A stretch of 64,000 nt of DNA from Gordonia sp. KTR9 (lineage in GTDB: Bacteria > Actinomycetota > Actinomycetes > Mycobacteriales > Mycobacteriaceae), in the NCBI RefSeq assembly GCF_000143885.2, contig NC_018581.1, forward strand, positions 4,278,001 through 4,342,000, read 5' to 3'. The notes beneath the pieces were generated by a model, which worked only from the letters and a program-made list of their open reading frames with translations, did no database searches and was not told the origin of the DNA. Positions 52,791-61,343 of this stretch are shown in pieces; position 1 is the stretch's first letter, and each line of letters starts with the position of its first letter. A program made the translations under genes and the position numbers.

Positions 52791-53434
52791 CCCGGCCGGT
52801 CCGCGGACCCGGTCCCGAACGCGGCGACGAGCTGCGCCGACCATGTGTCGACGACCAGCGCGCGTCGTGCCGAATCGTCGGACAGCGTGTCCGCCAGACC
52901 CAGTCCGCGCGCCATGTCGAGTGTCGCCTGCACGAGCCGGTAACCGGTCTCGTCGTCCGGGGACACCCCCATCGCGGCCATGGTGCGCTGGTGAGCCGCC
53001 CGCGCGAACTTCGCCTCGAGCGGCAGGATGAGCCGCCGCAGTGCGGGATCGGACGCGGCGGCCGCCCACACCTGGAGTGCGGCCTTGAATTCGGTGCCGG
53101 TGTAGACGTCCACGGCCCTCCGCACGGCACGAATGACCCGGTCGGGGGTCACCTCGTCAGCCGGCTCCGACGATGCCCCGGGGTCCTGGCCGGCCGCACG
53201 CGTCATGTCCTCGAAGACCTGCTCGAGCGCCGCGGTGATGAGGGTCTCGCGCGTCGGGAAATGATGTTGCGCCGCGCCGCGGGACACGCCGGCGCGTTCG
53301 GCGACCGCGGCCACGGTCGCAGCGGCCCAGCCGTCCGCGGCCAGCGCGTCGATCGTCGACCGCAACAGGCGCTCGCGGGTCAGTCGCGAGCGTTCCTGTT
53401 GCGGTGAGCGGACATTCGCCGAGGATGCGGTCAC
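52787..53434 (-). CDS. TetR family regulator of the acyl-CoA dehydrogenase operon
   Basis: The 215-aa protein has its helix-turn-helix near residues 20-65 (ATVAAVAERAGVSRGAAQHHFPTRETLI) and a helical effector domain. GTG 53434 begins 8 nt after the acyl-CoA dehydrogenase stop, so it is the last gene of the operon. A perfect dyad at 56769-56786 upstream of the first operon gene is a likely binding site. The effector is presumably an acyl-CoA. Confidence 0.88.
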   Translation of the reverse strand: MTASSANVRSPQQERSRLTRERLLRSTIDALAADGWAAATVAAVAERAGVSRGAAQHHFPTRETLITAALEQVFEDMTRAAGQDPGASSEPADEVTPDRVIRAVRRAVDVYTGTEFKAALQVWAAAASDPALRRLILPLEAKFARAAHQRTMAAMGVSPDDETGYRLVQATLDMARGLGLADTLSDDSARRALVVDTWSAQLVAAFGTGSADRPG

Positions 53435-53442
53435 CGCGGGCC

Positions 53443-54615
53443 TCAGTAGGACTTCGGCAGCCCGAGGCTGGTCTGCGCGACGAAGTTGAGGATCATCTCC
53501 CGGCTCACCGGTGCGATGCGGGCGATCCGGGCCAGACTCAGCATCGGCGCCAGTCCGTACTCGGTGGTCAGTCCGTTGCCGCCCAGGGAGTGCACGGCCT
53601 GGTCGACGACCTTCACGCAGGCCTCGGCGGCCGCGTACTTCGCCATGTTGGCCGGTTCGGCGGCGCCCCAGTCGTCGCCGGCGTCGTAGAGGGTCGCGGC
53701 CTTCTGCATCATCAGCTTGGCCATCTCGAGTTCCACCTTGCCCTGCGCGAGCGGATGCGCGATCGCCTGGTGCGCGCCGATCGGCGTCTTCCAGACCGTG
53801 CGCTCCTTGACGTACGACACCGCCTTGTCGAGCGCGAAGCGGCCCATCCCGACGGCCGACGCCGCGGCCATGATCCGTTCCGGATTGAGTCCCGCGAACA
53901 GCTGACTGAGTGCGGCGTCCTCGGAGCCGACGAGCGCGTCGGCCGGTAGCCGCACGTCGTCGAGGAAGAGCTGGAACTGCTTCTCCGGGTTCTGCAGTTC
54001 CATGTCGATCATGGTGTACGAGAAGTTCTCGGAGTCGGTGGGGACGATGAAGAGCGCGGGCTTGAGGTTGCCGGTCTTGGCGTCTTCGGTGCGTGCGACG
54101 ATCAGCACCGCCTGAGCCTGGTCGACGCCGGAGATGTAGACCTTCTGGCCGGTGAGCAGCCAGTCCGAACCGTCCCGGCGGGCCGTGGTGGTGATCTGGT
54201 GGGAATTGGAGCCGGCATCGGGTTCGGTGATCCCGAACGCCATCGTGATCGACCCGTCGGCGAGACCCGGCAGCCAGCGTTGCTTCTGCTCGTCGGTGCC
54301 GAACCGCGCGATCACGTTGCCGCAGATGGCCGGTGAGACGACGAGCATGAGCAGTCCGGTTCCCGACGCGGCGATCTCCTCCATCACGATCGCGAGCTCG
54401 TACATCCCGGCACCGCCCCCGCCGTACTCCTCGGGGAGATTGACCCCGATGAAGCCGAGCTTGCCCGCTTCGGCCCACAACTCGTCGGTCTTACGGCCGG
54501 TTCGCGCGCACTCGCGGAAGTACTCCTGTCCGTACTTCGCCGCCAGTCCGGCGACCGCGGCGCGCAGTTCGGCTCGTTCGGTGGTCTCCACGAACGGATT
54601 GGTGTCCACGGTCAT
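53443..54615 (-). CDS. Acyl-CoA dehydrogenase (FadE12-like)
   Basis: The 390-aa flavoenzyme has the acyl-CoA dehydrogenase fold: PEEYGGGGAGMYE, the FAD-binding FGITEPDAGSNSHQIT, and HSLGGNGLTTEYGLAPML. The C-terminal catalytic region reads RIAPVSREMILNF, so the usual IYEGTxEI Glu is not in its MCAD position. Several actinobacterial FadEs share this RIAPVSRE variant. The substrate is probably a branched or carbonylated acyl-CoA. It is the third gene of the minus-strand operon. Confidence 0.88.
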   Translation of the reverse strand: MTVDTNPFVETTERAELRAAVAGLAAKYGQEYFRECARTGRKTDELWAEAGKLGFIGVNLPEEYGGGGAGMYELAIVMEEIAASGTGLLMLVVSPAICGNVIARFGTDEQKQRWLPGLADGSITMAFGITEPDAGSNSHQITTTARRDGSDWLLTGQKVYISGVDQAQAVLIVARTEDAKTGNLKPALFIVPTDSENFSYTMIDMELQNPEKQFQLFLDDVRLPADALVGSEDAALSQLFAGLNPERIMAAASAVGMGRFALDKAVSYVKERTVWKTPIGAHQAIAHPLAQGKVELEMAKLMMQKAATLYDAGDDWGAAEPANMAKYAAAEACVKVVDQAVHSLGGNGLTTEYGLAPMLSLARIARIAPVSREMILNFVAQTSLGLPKSY

Positions 54616-54690
54616 CTCGATACTCCCTGTCAGTCGTCGATGAGGTTCGTCGGCGGAACGGTCCCGCGGGCGGGCGTTCCGGCGGGCCGG

Positions 54691-55851
54691 TCAGGCCTGG
54701 TAGCCGAGCCGCTTGGCGGCCAGTCCGTTGAGGATCTCGGTGGTGCCGCCACCGATTCCGATGATGCGCATGTCGCGGTACTGCCGTTCGACCTCGGTGC
54801 CGGTCATGTAGCCGAGGCCGCCGTGCAGCTGAACGGCTTTGTTGGCCACCCACTCCCCCGCCTCGACCGCGGTGTTCTTCGCGAAACACACCTCGGCGAT
54901 GAGGTCGTCGGTGGAGCTGACCTTGCGCTCCACGAGAGCGCGTGTGTAGGTCCGCGCGATGTCGATGCGCCGGGCCATCTCGATCAGCGTGTCCTGCACC
55001 GATTGCCGGGCGATGATCGGCTTGCCGAAGGTCTCCCGATCACGCGCCCACTGCAGGGTCAGGTCGAGACACCGTTGTGCGCTGGCGTAGGCCTGGACCG
55101 CGAGGCCGGACCGTTCGGTGACGAAAGCCGTGGCGATCTGGGCGAATCCGGAGTTCTCGGGTCCGACGAGATTGCCGACCGGCACCCGGGCGTCGACGAA
55201 GGACAGTTCGGCGGTGTCGGAACTGCGCCAGCCCATCTTGTCCAGCTTGCGGGTGACGGAGAAGCCGGGCGTCCCCTTCTCGACGACCAGCAGCGAGACA
55301 CCGCCTGCCCCGGGACCTCCGGTGCGGACGGCGACGACGACGAAGTCGGCCCGGACCGCGGAGGTGATGTAGGTCTTCGAACCGTTGACGACGTACTCAT
55401 CCCCGTCGCGCTCGGCCTTGGTCGTCAGATGACCGACGTCGCTGCCACCGCCCGGCTCGGTGATCGCCAGGCTCCCGATCTTCTCGCCCGCCAGCGTCGG
55501 CCGCACCCAGCGGTCGATCTGGTCGGGGTCGCCGGCCGCGATCAGATGCGGCAGCGCGATGCCGTGGGTGAACAACGACGCGAAGACGCCGCCGGCCGCA
55601 CCGGCGTAGTGCAGTTCCTCGCCGAGGATCGTGCTGTCGATCAGGTCGCCGCCGGAGCCGCCCACCTCCTCGGGAACCCCGAGCCCGAACAGGCCCAGTT
55701 TGGCTGCCTCGACGTGCAGTTCACGCGGGATCGCTCCGTCCCGCTCCCAGTCGTCCTGGTGCGGGAGGATGTGCTTGTCGACGAATCGCCGCACAGTGGA
55801 ACGCAATTCGAGACGTTCCGGTGTCTCCCAGATCGGGTTGGCGATGGGCAT
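54691..55851 (-). CDS. Acyl-CoA dehydrogenase (FadE13-like)
   Basis: The 386-aa protein starts MPIANPIWETPERLELR and shows GVPEEVGGSGGDLID, AITEPGGGSDVGHL (FAD), LHGGLGYMTGTEVERQYRD and the C-terminal IIGIGGGTTEIL. The last motif resembles isovaleryl/citronellyl-type dehydrogenases that use a Glu elsewhere in the chain. It precedes the FadE12-like gene by 75 nt. The pair recalls fadE13/fadE12 of mycobacteria, but the carboxylase genes usually between them are absent. Confidence 0.88.
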   Translation of the reverse strand: MPIANPIWETPERLELRSTVRRFVDKHILPHQDDWERDGAIPRELHVEAAKLGLFGLGVPEEVGGSGGDLIDSTILGEELHYAGAAGGVFASLFTHGIALPHLIAAGDPDQIDRWVRPTLAGEKIGSLAITEPGGGSDVGHLTTKAERDGDEYVVNGSKTYITSAVRADFVVVAVRTGGPGAGGVSLLVVEKGTPGFSVTRKLDKMGWRSSDTAELSFVDARVPVGNLVGPENSGFAQIATAFVTERSGLAVQAYASAQRCLDLTLQWARDRETFGKPIIARQSVQDTLIEMARRIDIARTYTRALVERKVSSTDDLIAEVCFAKNTAVEAGEWVANKAVQLHGGLGYMTGTEVERQYRDMRIIGIGGGTTEILNGLAAKRLGYQA

Positions 55852-55937
55852 CGTGTTCTCCTGTCGGGACTGCGTGCGATCGGTGATTCGACGGCGATCG
55901 GTCTCTGTCCGTCGGGCCTCGGCGGGGTCGGGGCGTC

Positions 55938-56738
55938 TCAGCGCCCGCGTGGTTCGCGACCCGGTCCGGGCGGCCCCGCGAAACACTGTGCGATGCCGGA
56001 CCATTCGACCGCGGCGGAGCCGGAGAGTTCGAGGTCGAGGTCGGCGAGTGCGCGCCGCTGCGTGACCAAGAGGCAGAAGTCGAGCGCCGGTCCTCGCACG
56101 CTGTTCGACGCGTCCGCCGGCCCCCAGGTCCACAGTTCACCCGACGGCGCGGTGAGCGCGTAGTGGAAGGGCTCGGCGGGCGGGGTCCGGCCGTTGATCA
56201 CGTACGCGAAGTCGCGGGTGCGCACACCGATGTGCGCGACCCCGCGAATCCGGTCGGTGGGCGGCAGGGAAACACCGAGGGCATCGGCGACGTCGAGGCC
56301 GTGTGCCCAGGTCTCCATGAGTCGCGCGGTGGCCATCGACGCCGCGGACATCGGCGGGCCGAACCATGGGATCTTGACGCCGGCGGGAACCTCACGCAGG
56401 GCGTCGGCGAGACGCTCACGCGCGGCTCGCCACCCGGCGAGGATCTCCCCGACCGGTGCGGCCGCGCCGGCCTCGGCCGCGTCGTCGACGAAGGTCGCCA
56501 CGCTGTCCGCCGCCTCGCCGAGAAGTTCGGCGAAGCGATCGGGATCGGTGGCCGCGACAGCGGCGACCTCATCGGTCCACGCCAGATGCGCGATCTGGTG
56601 GGCGACGGTCCATCCCGGCGCGGGTGTCGGCGTGGCCCAGCCCGCGTCGTCGAGACCGGCGACCACCGCGTCCAGCTGCGCGGATTCGGCCTCTAGATCG
56701 GCGACGACGCCGATCACGGCGGTGCGTCCATCAGACAT
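55938..56738 (-). CDS. TIGR03084-type mycothiol-isomerase-fold protein
   Basis: The 266-aa protein has an N-terminal DinB/maleylpyruvate-isomerase-like four-helix domain ([19 protein letters not shown], with His ligands, and [17 protein letters not shown] with a third His). A C-terminal small domain ([22 protein letters not shown]) resembles the SCP-like end of this family. It probably binds a metal and may use mycothiol. It is the first gene of the operon with two acyl-CoA dehydrogenases and TetR. MSDGRTAV at 56738 gives family length. Confidence 0.85.
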   Translation of the reverse strand: MSDGRTAVIGVVADLEAESAQLDAVVAGLDDAGWATPTPAPGWTVAHQIAHLAWTDEVAAVAATDPDRFAELLGEAADSVATFVDDAAEAGAAAPVGEILAGWRAARERLADALREVPAGVKIPWFGPPMSAASMATARLMETWAHGLDVADALGVSLPPTDRIRGVAHIGVRTRDFAYVINGRTPPAEPFHYALTAPSGELWTWGPADASNSVRGPALDFCLLVTQRRALADLDLELSGSAAVEWSGIAQCFAGPPGPGREPRGR

Positions 56739-56768
56739 GCGATCACCCTCACATACGAGCGCAGAAGA

Positions 56769-56786
56769 AATCAAGCGTGCTTGATT
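56769..56786. promoter_or_regulatory. TetR-type operator AATCAAGC-GT-GCTTGATT
   Basis: A perfect inverted repeat with 8-bp arms and a 2-nt centre lies 30 nt upstream of the first gene of the acyl-CoA dehydrogenase operon. The operon encodes its own TetR protein (52787-53434), which is the natural candidate to bind it. The spacing between CAAG and CTTG is 4 nt, so it is not the KstR2 motif. Confidence 0.72.
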
Positions 56787-56939
56787 GTTTCTGTAGCCCA
56801 CCGCCTGTAGAGCAGGCAGCCCCACCGCTCGTCGATCGACGCTCCCACCGCTGGTTGAGCCGGCACCGAGCGAAGCGAGGCGCCGAGTCGAAGCCACCTG
56901 GCGACCCGAGCACGAGAAAGTGACCTCGACGGACGCGGC

Positions 56940-56975
56940 GGCCTCGCTACGCTCGGTCGACGCTGCTCGGCCAGC
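56940..56975. repeat. 36-bp direct repeat, copy 1
   Basis: Begins GGCCTCGCTACGCTCGGTCG and ends CTCGGCCAGC. It is identical to copy 2 at 56989-57024 except for G versus A at the seventh base. The repeat unit itself contains the GAGCG/CGCTC type sequence seen in other dispersed repeats here. Confidence 0.85.
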
Positions 56976-56988
56976 AGGAGCACCACGC

Positions 56989-57024
56989 GGCCTCACTACG
57001 CTCGGTCGACGCTGCTCGGCCAGC
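56989..57024. repeat. 36-bp direct repeat, copy 2
   Basis: Begins GGCCTCACTACGCTCGGTCG. It starts 49 nt after copy 1 and is close to the stop of the thioesterase gene at 57042. Confidence 0.85.
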
Positions 57025-57041
57025 CCGAGACCCAGCTGCGG

Positions 57042-57953
57042 TCAGCGGTAGTGGATGTCGACCGTGGCCCGGCTCAGCAGGACGTCGTCGTAGGAGGTCA
57101 TCGTCGCCTCGAAGGACGAGATGCGCCTGCCGAGCTTGATCGGCGTCACCTCGACCACCACTTCACTGCCGTCGACAGCAGGTGAGCGGTAGAAGCCGAT
57201 CGCCATGTCCCCGATCGAGTACTCCTGGCCGGCACCGGCGTGGAGATGTCCGGCGAACGACGCGGCCTGACCGACGATCGTGGCGATGACACCGCCGTGC
57301 ATGGTGCCGAACATGTTGCCCATCCAGGGTTCGGTGGCACTGCGGAAGCGGATACCGGACTCGCGGTCGGAGGTACCGTCGATGACCTCGACGCGGCCGT
57401 TGAGCATGTCGGTGAGCGGGCCGGGTTCGCGCACCTTCGACGCGATCTCGTCGACGACGGCACGCCCGGACAGCGTGGCCGGTATCGGTTCGGGCAGTGC
57501 GGGCTCGTCCGCGTCGACGCACCGCGGCGTCGCCATGCCCGGCTCGGCGGCCGATGTGGCCCCGGTCGTGACACGACCGACTCGGACGTTGCGCGCAGTC
57601 CCCACACAGCACAGATCCCCGGCTCCGGTGCGGATCTCGACCGTCGTCGAGCCCCACCCGTCGTCGTGCATGACCACCTCGGCGCGCGCCGCGAGCAAAT
57701 CCCCGATGCCCGCACGCCCGTGACTCGACATCGACAGGCGCGCCTGGAGGGTCGCCGCGTCGGGGTCGCCGTGGGCGAGCAGGAACGGGATGCCGCCGCA
57801 GTGGTCGAACAGCACCGCGAGGGCCGGCACCTCGATCAGTCCGCGATGATCAACGAAACGCGTGCACAGCTGCTGCGAGGCACGTACCCACGATTCGGAC
57901 ACGGCGATGTCTCCGACGTGAAATGCGGACAGGGGGTCGTGCGGCTCGCTCAT
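57042..57953 (-). CDS. Double-hotdog acyl-CoA thioesterase-like protein
   Basis: The 303-aa protein contains two hotdog domains. The second has the PaaI-type signature MGNMFGTMHGGVIATIVGQAAS, with the HGG motif and catalytic-region residues, followed by VVVEVTPIKLGRRISSFEA. The first domain (HRGLIEVPALAVLFDHCGGIPF) is degenerate. It probably hydrolyses acyl-CoAs; the chain length is unknown. The start is MSEPHDPLSAF at 57953. Confidence 0.87.
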   Translation of the reverse strand: MSEPHDPLSAFHVGDIAVSESWVRASQQLCTRFVDHRGLIEVPALAVLFDHCGGIPFLLAHGDPDAATLQARLSMSSHGRAGIGDLLAARAEVVMHDDGWGSTTVEIRTGAGDLCCVGTARNVRVGRVTTGATSAAEPGMATPRCVDADEPALPEPIPATLSGRAVVDEIASKVREPGPLTDMLNGRVEVIDGTSDRESGIRFRSATEPWMGNMFGTMHGGVIATIVGQAASFAGHLHAGAGQEYSIGDMAIGFYRSPAVDGSEVVVEVTPIKLGRRISSFEATMTSYDDVLLSRATVDIHYR

Positions 57954-58057
57954 GAAAACTCTTCTATCAGCGATGTGCAGCCGATTTCACAGTGGAGAGT
58001 CGAATCTCACTCCCGTAGTCTGGGCCTCGTACGTGTCCAAAGTGACGGGAGAGACAG

Positions 58058-58519
58058 ATGCGACGCAAGACTGTGGCAACAATCGGGGCGATTGCGGCAG
58101 TGGGAGCGTTCGGAGCCGGAGCGGGCACCGCCGTTGCGGAACCCGCTGAGCGGCCGCTCAGCGTGGAGCAGATCCCCAATGCCGGCGTCACCGTCGGCTC
58201 CCAGGGCGTCACCGGCGGATTCGTGGCGAGCATTCTCGCCTCGGCCACCGAACCCGGGGTCACGCGAATCTCACTCGACACCACTCCCACCGAGGCCTGC
58301 GCCACCAACCTCAAGGACGCACGCGTCGGGATCACCTGGAAGAACACCTCGTCCGGGACATCCGGGGACGAGGTCTTCGCGGCATGCACTGACGGGCGCC
58401 CGTCGGACGGCGTCGCCGTCGCCACCGGGGCGGGCTCGGTCGAGTTCACGACGACGATTCTCGGCAAGGGTGACCAGACCTTCACGGTCGTGCCGGGCAG
58501 CGGATCGTTCACCCGCTGA
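58058..58519 (+). CDS. Small secreted protein of unknown function
   Basis: The 153-aa precursor has a signal peptide (RRKTVATIGAIAAVGAFGAG ... AVA, cleavage near residue 27). The mature domain has two Cys (EACATN, FAACTDG) that could form a disulfide, and a Ser/Thr/Gly-rich, beta-strand-like C-terminal half. I do not recognise a family. A GGGAGAG ribosome site precedes the ATG. Confidence 0.75.
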   Translation: MRRKTVATIGAIAAVGAFGAGAGTAVAEPAERPLSVEQIPNAGVTVGSQGVTGGFVASILASATEPGVTRISLDTTPTEACATNLKDARVGITWKNTSSGTSGDEVFAACTDGRPSDGVAVATGAGSVEFTTTILGKGDQTFTVVPGSGSFTR

Positions 58520-58598
58520 TCCTTCAACGTTCTTCCCCGGGGCGGAGCGGGCTCTCCAGAACCGAGTAGACAATTCTGCAAATCTGTACACACGTGGG

Positions 58599-58612
58599 GT
58601 GAACACGTTCTA
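58599..58612. promoter_or_regulatory. KstR-like operator upstream of the acyl-CoA synthetase
   Basis: The plus strand reads GTGAACACGTTCTA; its complement, TAGAACGTGTTCAC, matches the KstR core TNNAACNNGTTNNA except the last base. The 11-mer TAGAACGTGTT is shared with the kshB and SDR sites. It ends 10 nt before the ATG. Confidence 0.65.
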
Positions 58613-58622
58613 GATTTGCCGC

Positions 58623-60212
58623 ATGGCCGAGACAGTCACCCAGCTCCTGCAGGCACGCGCCGACGACGACAACCTCGCGATCACCTTCGAGGGCCGGCAA
58701 TGGACCTGGCGCGAGTACATACGCGATGCCGAGCGGGCGGCGTCGGCGATCCTCGGGGTCGCCGACCCGCAGCGCCCACTCCACGTGGGGGCACTGCTCG
58801 GGAACACCCCGGACATGCTGATCGCTCTGGCCGCCGGCGCACTGGGCGGATACGTGACGGCGGGGATCAACAACACCCGCCGCGGTGACGGCCTCGCCGC
58901 CGACATCCTGCGCGCCGACTGCCAGATCCTCCTCACCGACGCCGAACACCGACCGCTCCTCGACGGCCTGGAGCTACCCGGCGTGACGGTGCTGGACACC
59001 TCCACCCAGCAGTGGACCGACATGATCTCCGGCGCAGGCGAACTGACGCCCCATTCGGTACCCGGGGCGATGGACACGTTCATGCTCATCTTCACCTCGG
59101 GCACCAGTGGCAATCCCAAGCCCGTCCAGTTCGCGCATCTGATGATGCCGTTCGCCGGCCCGGTGCTCGCCGACAAGTACGACATCGGCCCCGGCGACGT
59201 GTGCTACCTCTCGATGCCCCTGTTCCACAGCGCCGCACTCATGGGTGGCTACTGCGTGGCGCTGTGCGGTGGTGCAGCGATCGCACCGGCCAAGTTCTCC
59301 GCCTCGACTTTCCTCGACGACATCCGCCGCTACAACGCGACATACATGAACTACGTCGGCAAGCCGCTCGCCTACATCCTGGCGACCGAGGAGAAGCCCG
59401 ACGACGCCGACAACCCACTTCGGGTGGCGTTCGGCAACGAGGCCACCGACCGCGACATCGACGACTTCTCCCGCCGTTTCGGTTGCACCGTGTGGGACGG
59501 ATTCGGCTCGACGGAACTGGCGATCATCATCACCCGAGAGCCCGGCACCCCGCACGGTTCGATCGGCAAGGGCTTCCCGAATGTCGCCGTGTACAACTCG
59601 TCGACGCTGACCGAGTGCCCGCGGGCCGAATTCGACTCCAATGGCGCACTTCTCAACGCCGACGACGCGATCGGCGAGCTGGTGAACATCGAGGGCGGCG
59701 GCATGTTCATGGGTTACTACAACGACGCCGACGCCACGAGCGAACGACTCCGCCACGGGATGTACTGGTCGGGCGACCTGGCCTACAAGGACTCCGACGA
59801 CTGGATCTACCTGGCCGGCCGAACCGGCGACTGGATGCGCGTCGACGGCGAGAATCTCGCTGCCGGTCCGATCGAACGCGTGCTGCTGCGTGTTCCGGAG
59901 ATCAATCGCGTTGCGGTCTACGCCGTTCCGGACGAACACGTCGGCGACGCGGTGATGGCCGCGGTGGTCCTGCAGGACGGCGTCGAACTCACACCGGAGT
60001 CCTTCGCCGAACAGCTTGCCGCGCAACCGGACCTGTCACCGAAGGCGTGGCCGACCTACGTCCGGATCGAGGACGACCTCCCGACGACCGCGACGAACAA
60101 GATCCTGAAACGGACCCTCAAGGCCGAGGGCGCCACGCCCGGATCGGGCCGACTCTGGGTTCGCGAAGCCCGGACCCGCGTGTACCGGCAAGCGGTGGCC
60201 GCACAAGCATGA
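58623..60212 (+). CDS. Acyl-CoA synthetase (FadD17-like)
   Basis: The 529-aa ANL enzyme has the AMP motif FTSGTSGNPKPV, the adenylation core GFGSTE, YYNDADATSERLRHGMYWSGDLAYKD and the C-terminal Lys in TNKILKRTLK. The DGFGSTELAI and VQFAH features resemble FadD17-type steroid-cluster synthetases, but the precise substrate is uncertain. The KstR-like box upstream suggests sterol side-chain or ring-fragment activation. Its stop overlaps the LLM gene start (ATGA). Confidence 0.88.
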   Translation: MAETVTQLLQARADDDNLAITFEGRQWTWREYIRDAERAASAILGVADPQRPLHVGALLGNTPDMLIALAAGALGGYVTAGINNTRRGDGLAADILRADCQILLTDAEHRPLLDGLELPGVTVLDTSTQQWTDMISGAGELTPHSVPGAMDTFMLIFTSGTSGNPKPVQFAHLMMPFAGPVLADKYDIGPGDVCYLSMPLFHSAALMGGYCVALCGGAAIAPAKFSASTFLDDIRRYNATYMNYVGKPLAYILATEEKPDDADNPLRVAFGNEATDRDIDDFSRRFGCTVWDGFGSTELAIIITREPGTPHGSIGKGFPNVAVYNSSTLTECPRAEFDSNGALLNADDAIGELVNIEGGGMFMGYYNDADATSERLRHGMYWSGDLAYKDSDDWIYLAGRTGDWMRVDGENLAAGPIERVLLRVPEINRVAVYAVPDEHVGDAVMAAVVLQDGVELTPESFAEQLAAQPDLSPKAWPTYVRIEDDLPTTATNKILKRTLKAEGATPGSGRLWVREARTRVYRQAVAAQA

Positions 60213-61327
60213 CCTCGCCCGCGGCGGTGTCGTCTCCCGATTCGACCGCACACCAGACACTTCCCGAGATCGGTTACTACGCCCTGTCCCGGCATCCGGT
60301 CGATCCCGCCGAGCTCGCCGACGAGGCGCGGCTGGCCGATCACGAGGGCTTCGGCGCCGCCTTCGTCTCCGAGCGCTTCAACGTCAAGGATGCCGCCGTG
60401 CTCGCGGGAGGTCTGGCAGCGGCGACCCGCCGCATCGGCGTCGCCACGGCCGCGACCAACCACAACACCCGTCATCCCATCATCACCGCGTCCATGGGCG
60501 CCACGTTGTCGGCGATGACAGGTGGGCGGTTCGCACTCGGCCTCGGGCGCGGATTCGCCATGCAGTGGCAGGTTCTCGGCGTCCCCGATGTCACGAGTGC
60601 CCAACTCACCGACGCGGCTTCGGTGTTGCGCACCCTCTGGCGGGGCGAGATGGTCCTCGGGCACGACGGACCGCTCGGCGCCTACGACTACCTCAACCTC
60701 GGGGTCGTCGTCCCACCGGTTCCCATCCTGCTGGTGACCATGTCGCCCAACACCTTGCGTCTCGCCGGACGAATCGCGGACGGGGTGGTCCTGCACACCT
60801 TCTTCTCCGACGCCGCCACGACCGCTGCGGTCGAGACGGTGCGAGGGGCGGCCGAGGAGGCCGGCCGGGACCCGGCTTCGGTGCGTATCTGGTCTGTGGT
60901 GGCGACCGTTCCCGATCAACTCGCCGAGGACGATCGGCTGCGTCGCCTGTACGGCCGGCTCGCGACCTATCTCCAGGGGTATCCGGATGTTCTCATGCGC
61001 GCCAATGGTTGGCACCGAGAGGATCTCGACCGGATCAGGGAGAGTCCGGCTTTCGCCGGCGCACGCGGACCGATCGACGCCACCGCGACCGCTGACGAAC
61101 TCACACAGCTCGCCGAGGTCATCCCGGCGTCCTGGGTCGCCGACAGCGCGGTCGGGACCGCCGCGCGCTGTGCGGCCACCGTGGCTCGGCAGTTCGACCT
61201 CGGTGTCGACTCGGTCATCATGCACGGCGCCGCACCGTCGGAACTGTTGCCGGTACTGAGTGCGTATCGCTCGATCCGGCCCGCCAGGCGACAGCTGCCC
61301 GTGAACCCGGGTTCTGTTGCGGGGTGA
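60209..61327 (+). CDS. LLM-family (F420-type) oxidoreductase
   Basis: The 372-aa luciferase-like protein has the TIM-barrel features GIATAATNHNTRHPI-like strand region (residues about 80-95), RFALGLGRGF, GPLGAYDYLNLGVVVPPVPILL and the RIADGVVLHTFF block. It resembles the TIGR03857 F420-dependent group (Rv3520c-like) found in sterol-degradation regions. It begins at ATG 60209, overlapping the acyl-CoA synthetase stop, so the two are co-translated. FMN use is not excluded. Confidence 0.87.
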   Translation: MTSPAAVSSPDSTAHQTLPEIGYYALSRHPVDPAELADEARLADHEGFGAAFVSERFNVKDAAVLAGGLAAATRRIGVATAATNHNTRHPIITASMGATLSAMTGGRFALGLGRGFAMQWQVLGVPDVTSAQLTDAASVLRTLWRGEMVLGHDGPLGAYDYLNLGVVVPPVPILLVTMSPNTLRLAGRIADGVVLHTFFSDAATTAAVETVRGAAEEAGRDPASVRIWSVVATVPDQLAEDDRLRRLYGRLATYLQGYPDVLMRANGWHREDLDRIRESPAFAGARGPIDATATADELTQLAEVIPASWVADSAVGTAARCAATVARQFDLGVDSVIMHGAAPSELLPVLSAYRSIRPARRQLPVNPGSVAG

Positions 61328-61343
61328 CCTGATCGGCGCACGC

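Larger units (their letters stand above)
56739..57041. other. Intergenic region with an operator-like dyad and two repeat types
   Basis: This 303-nt stretch contains no gene. It holds a perfect 8-bp-arm dyad (56769-56786) near the operon start, a GTTGAGCCGGCACCGAGCGAAGCGAGGCG-type segment at about 56852-56897 of the kind often scattered in Gordonia and Rhodococcus, and two 36-bp near-identical direct repeats (56940-56975, 56989-57024). Confidence 0.75.

Noticed and set aside
56769..56786. KstR2 operator
   Set aside because: The CAAG and CTTG halves are 4 nt apart, whereas the KstR2 core has 2 nt.
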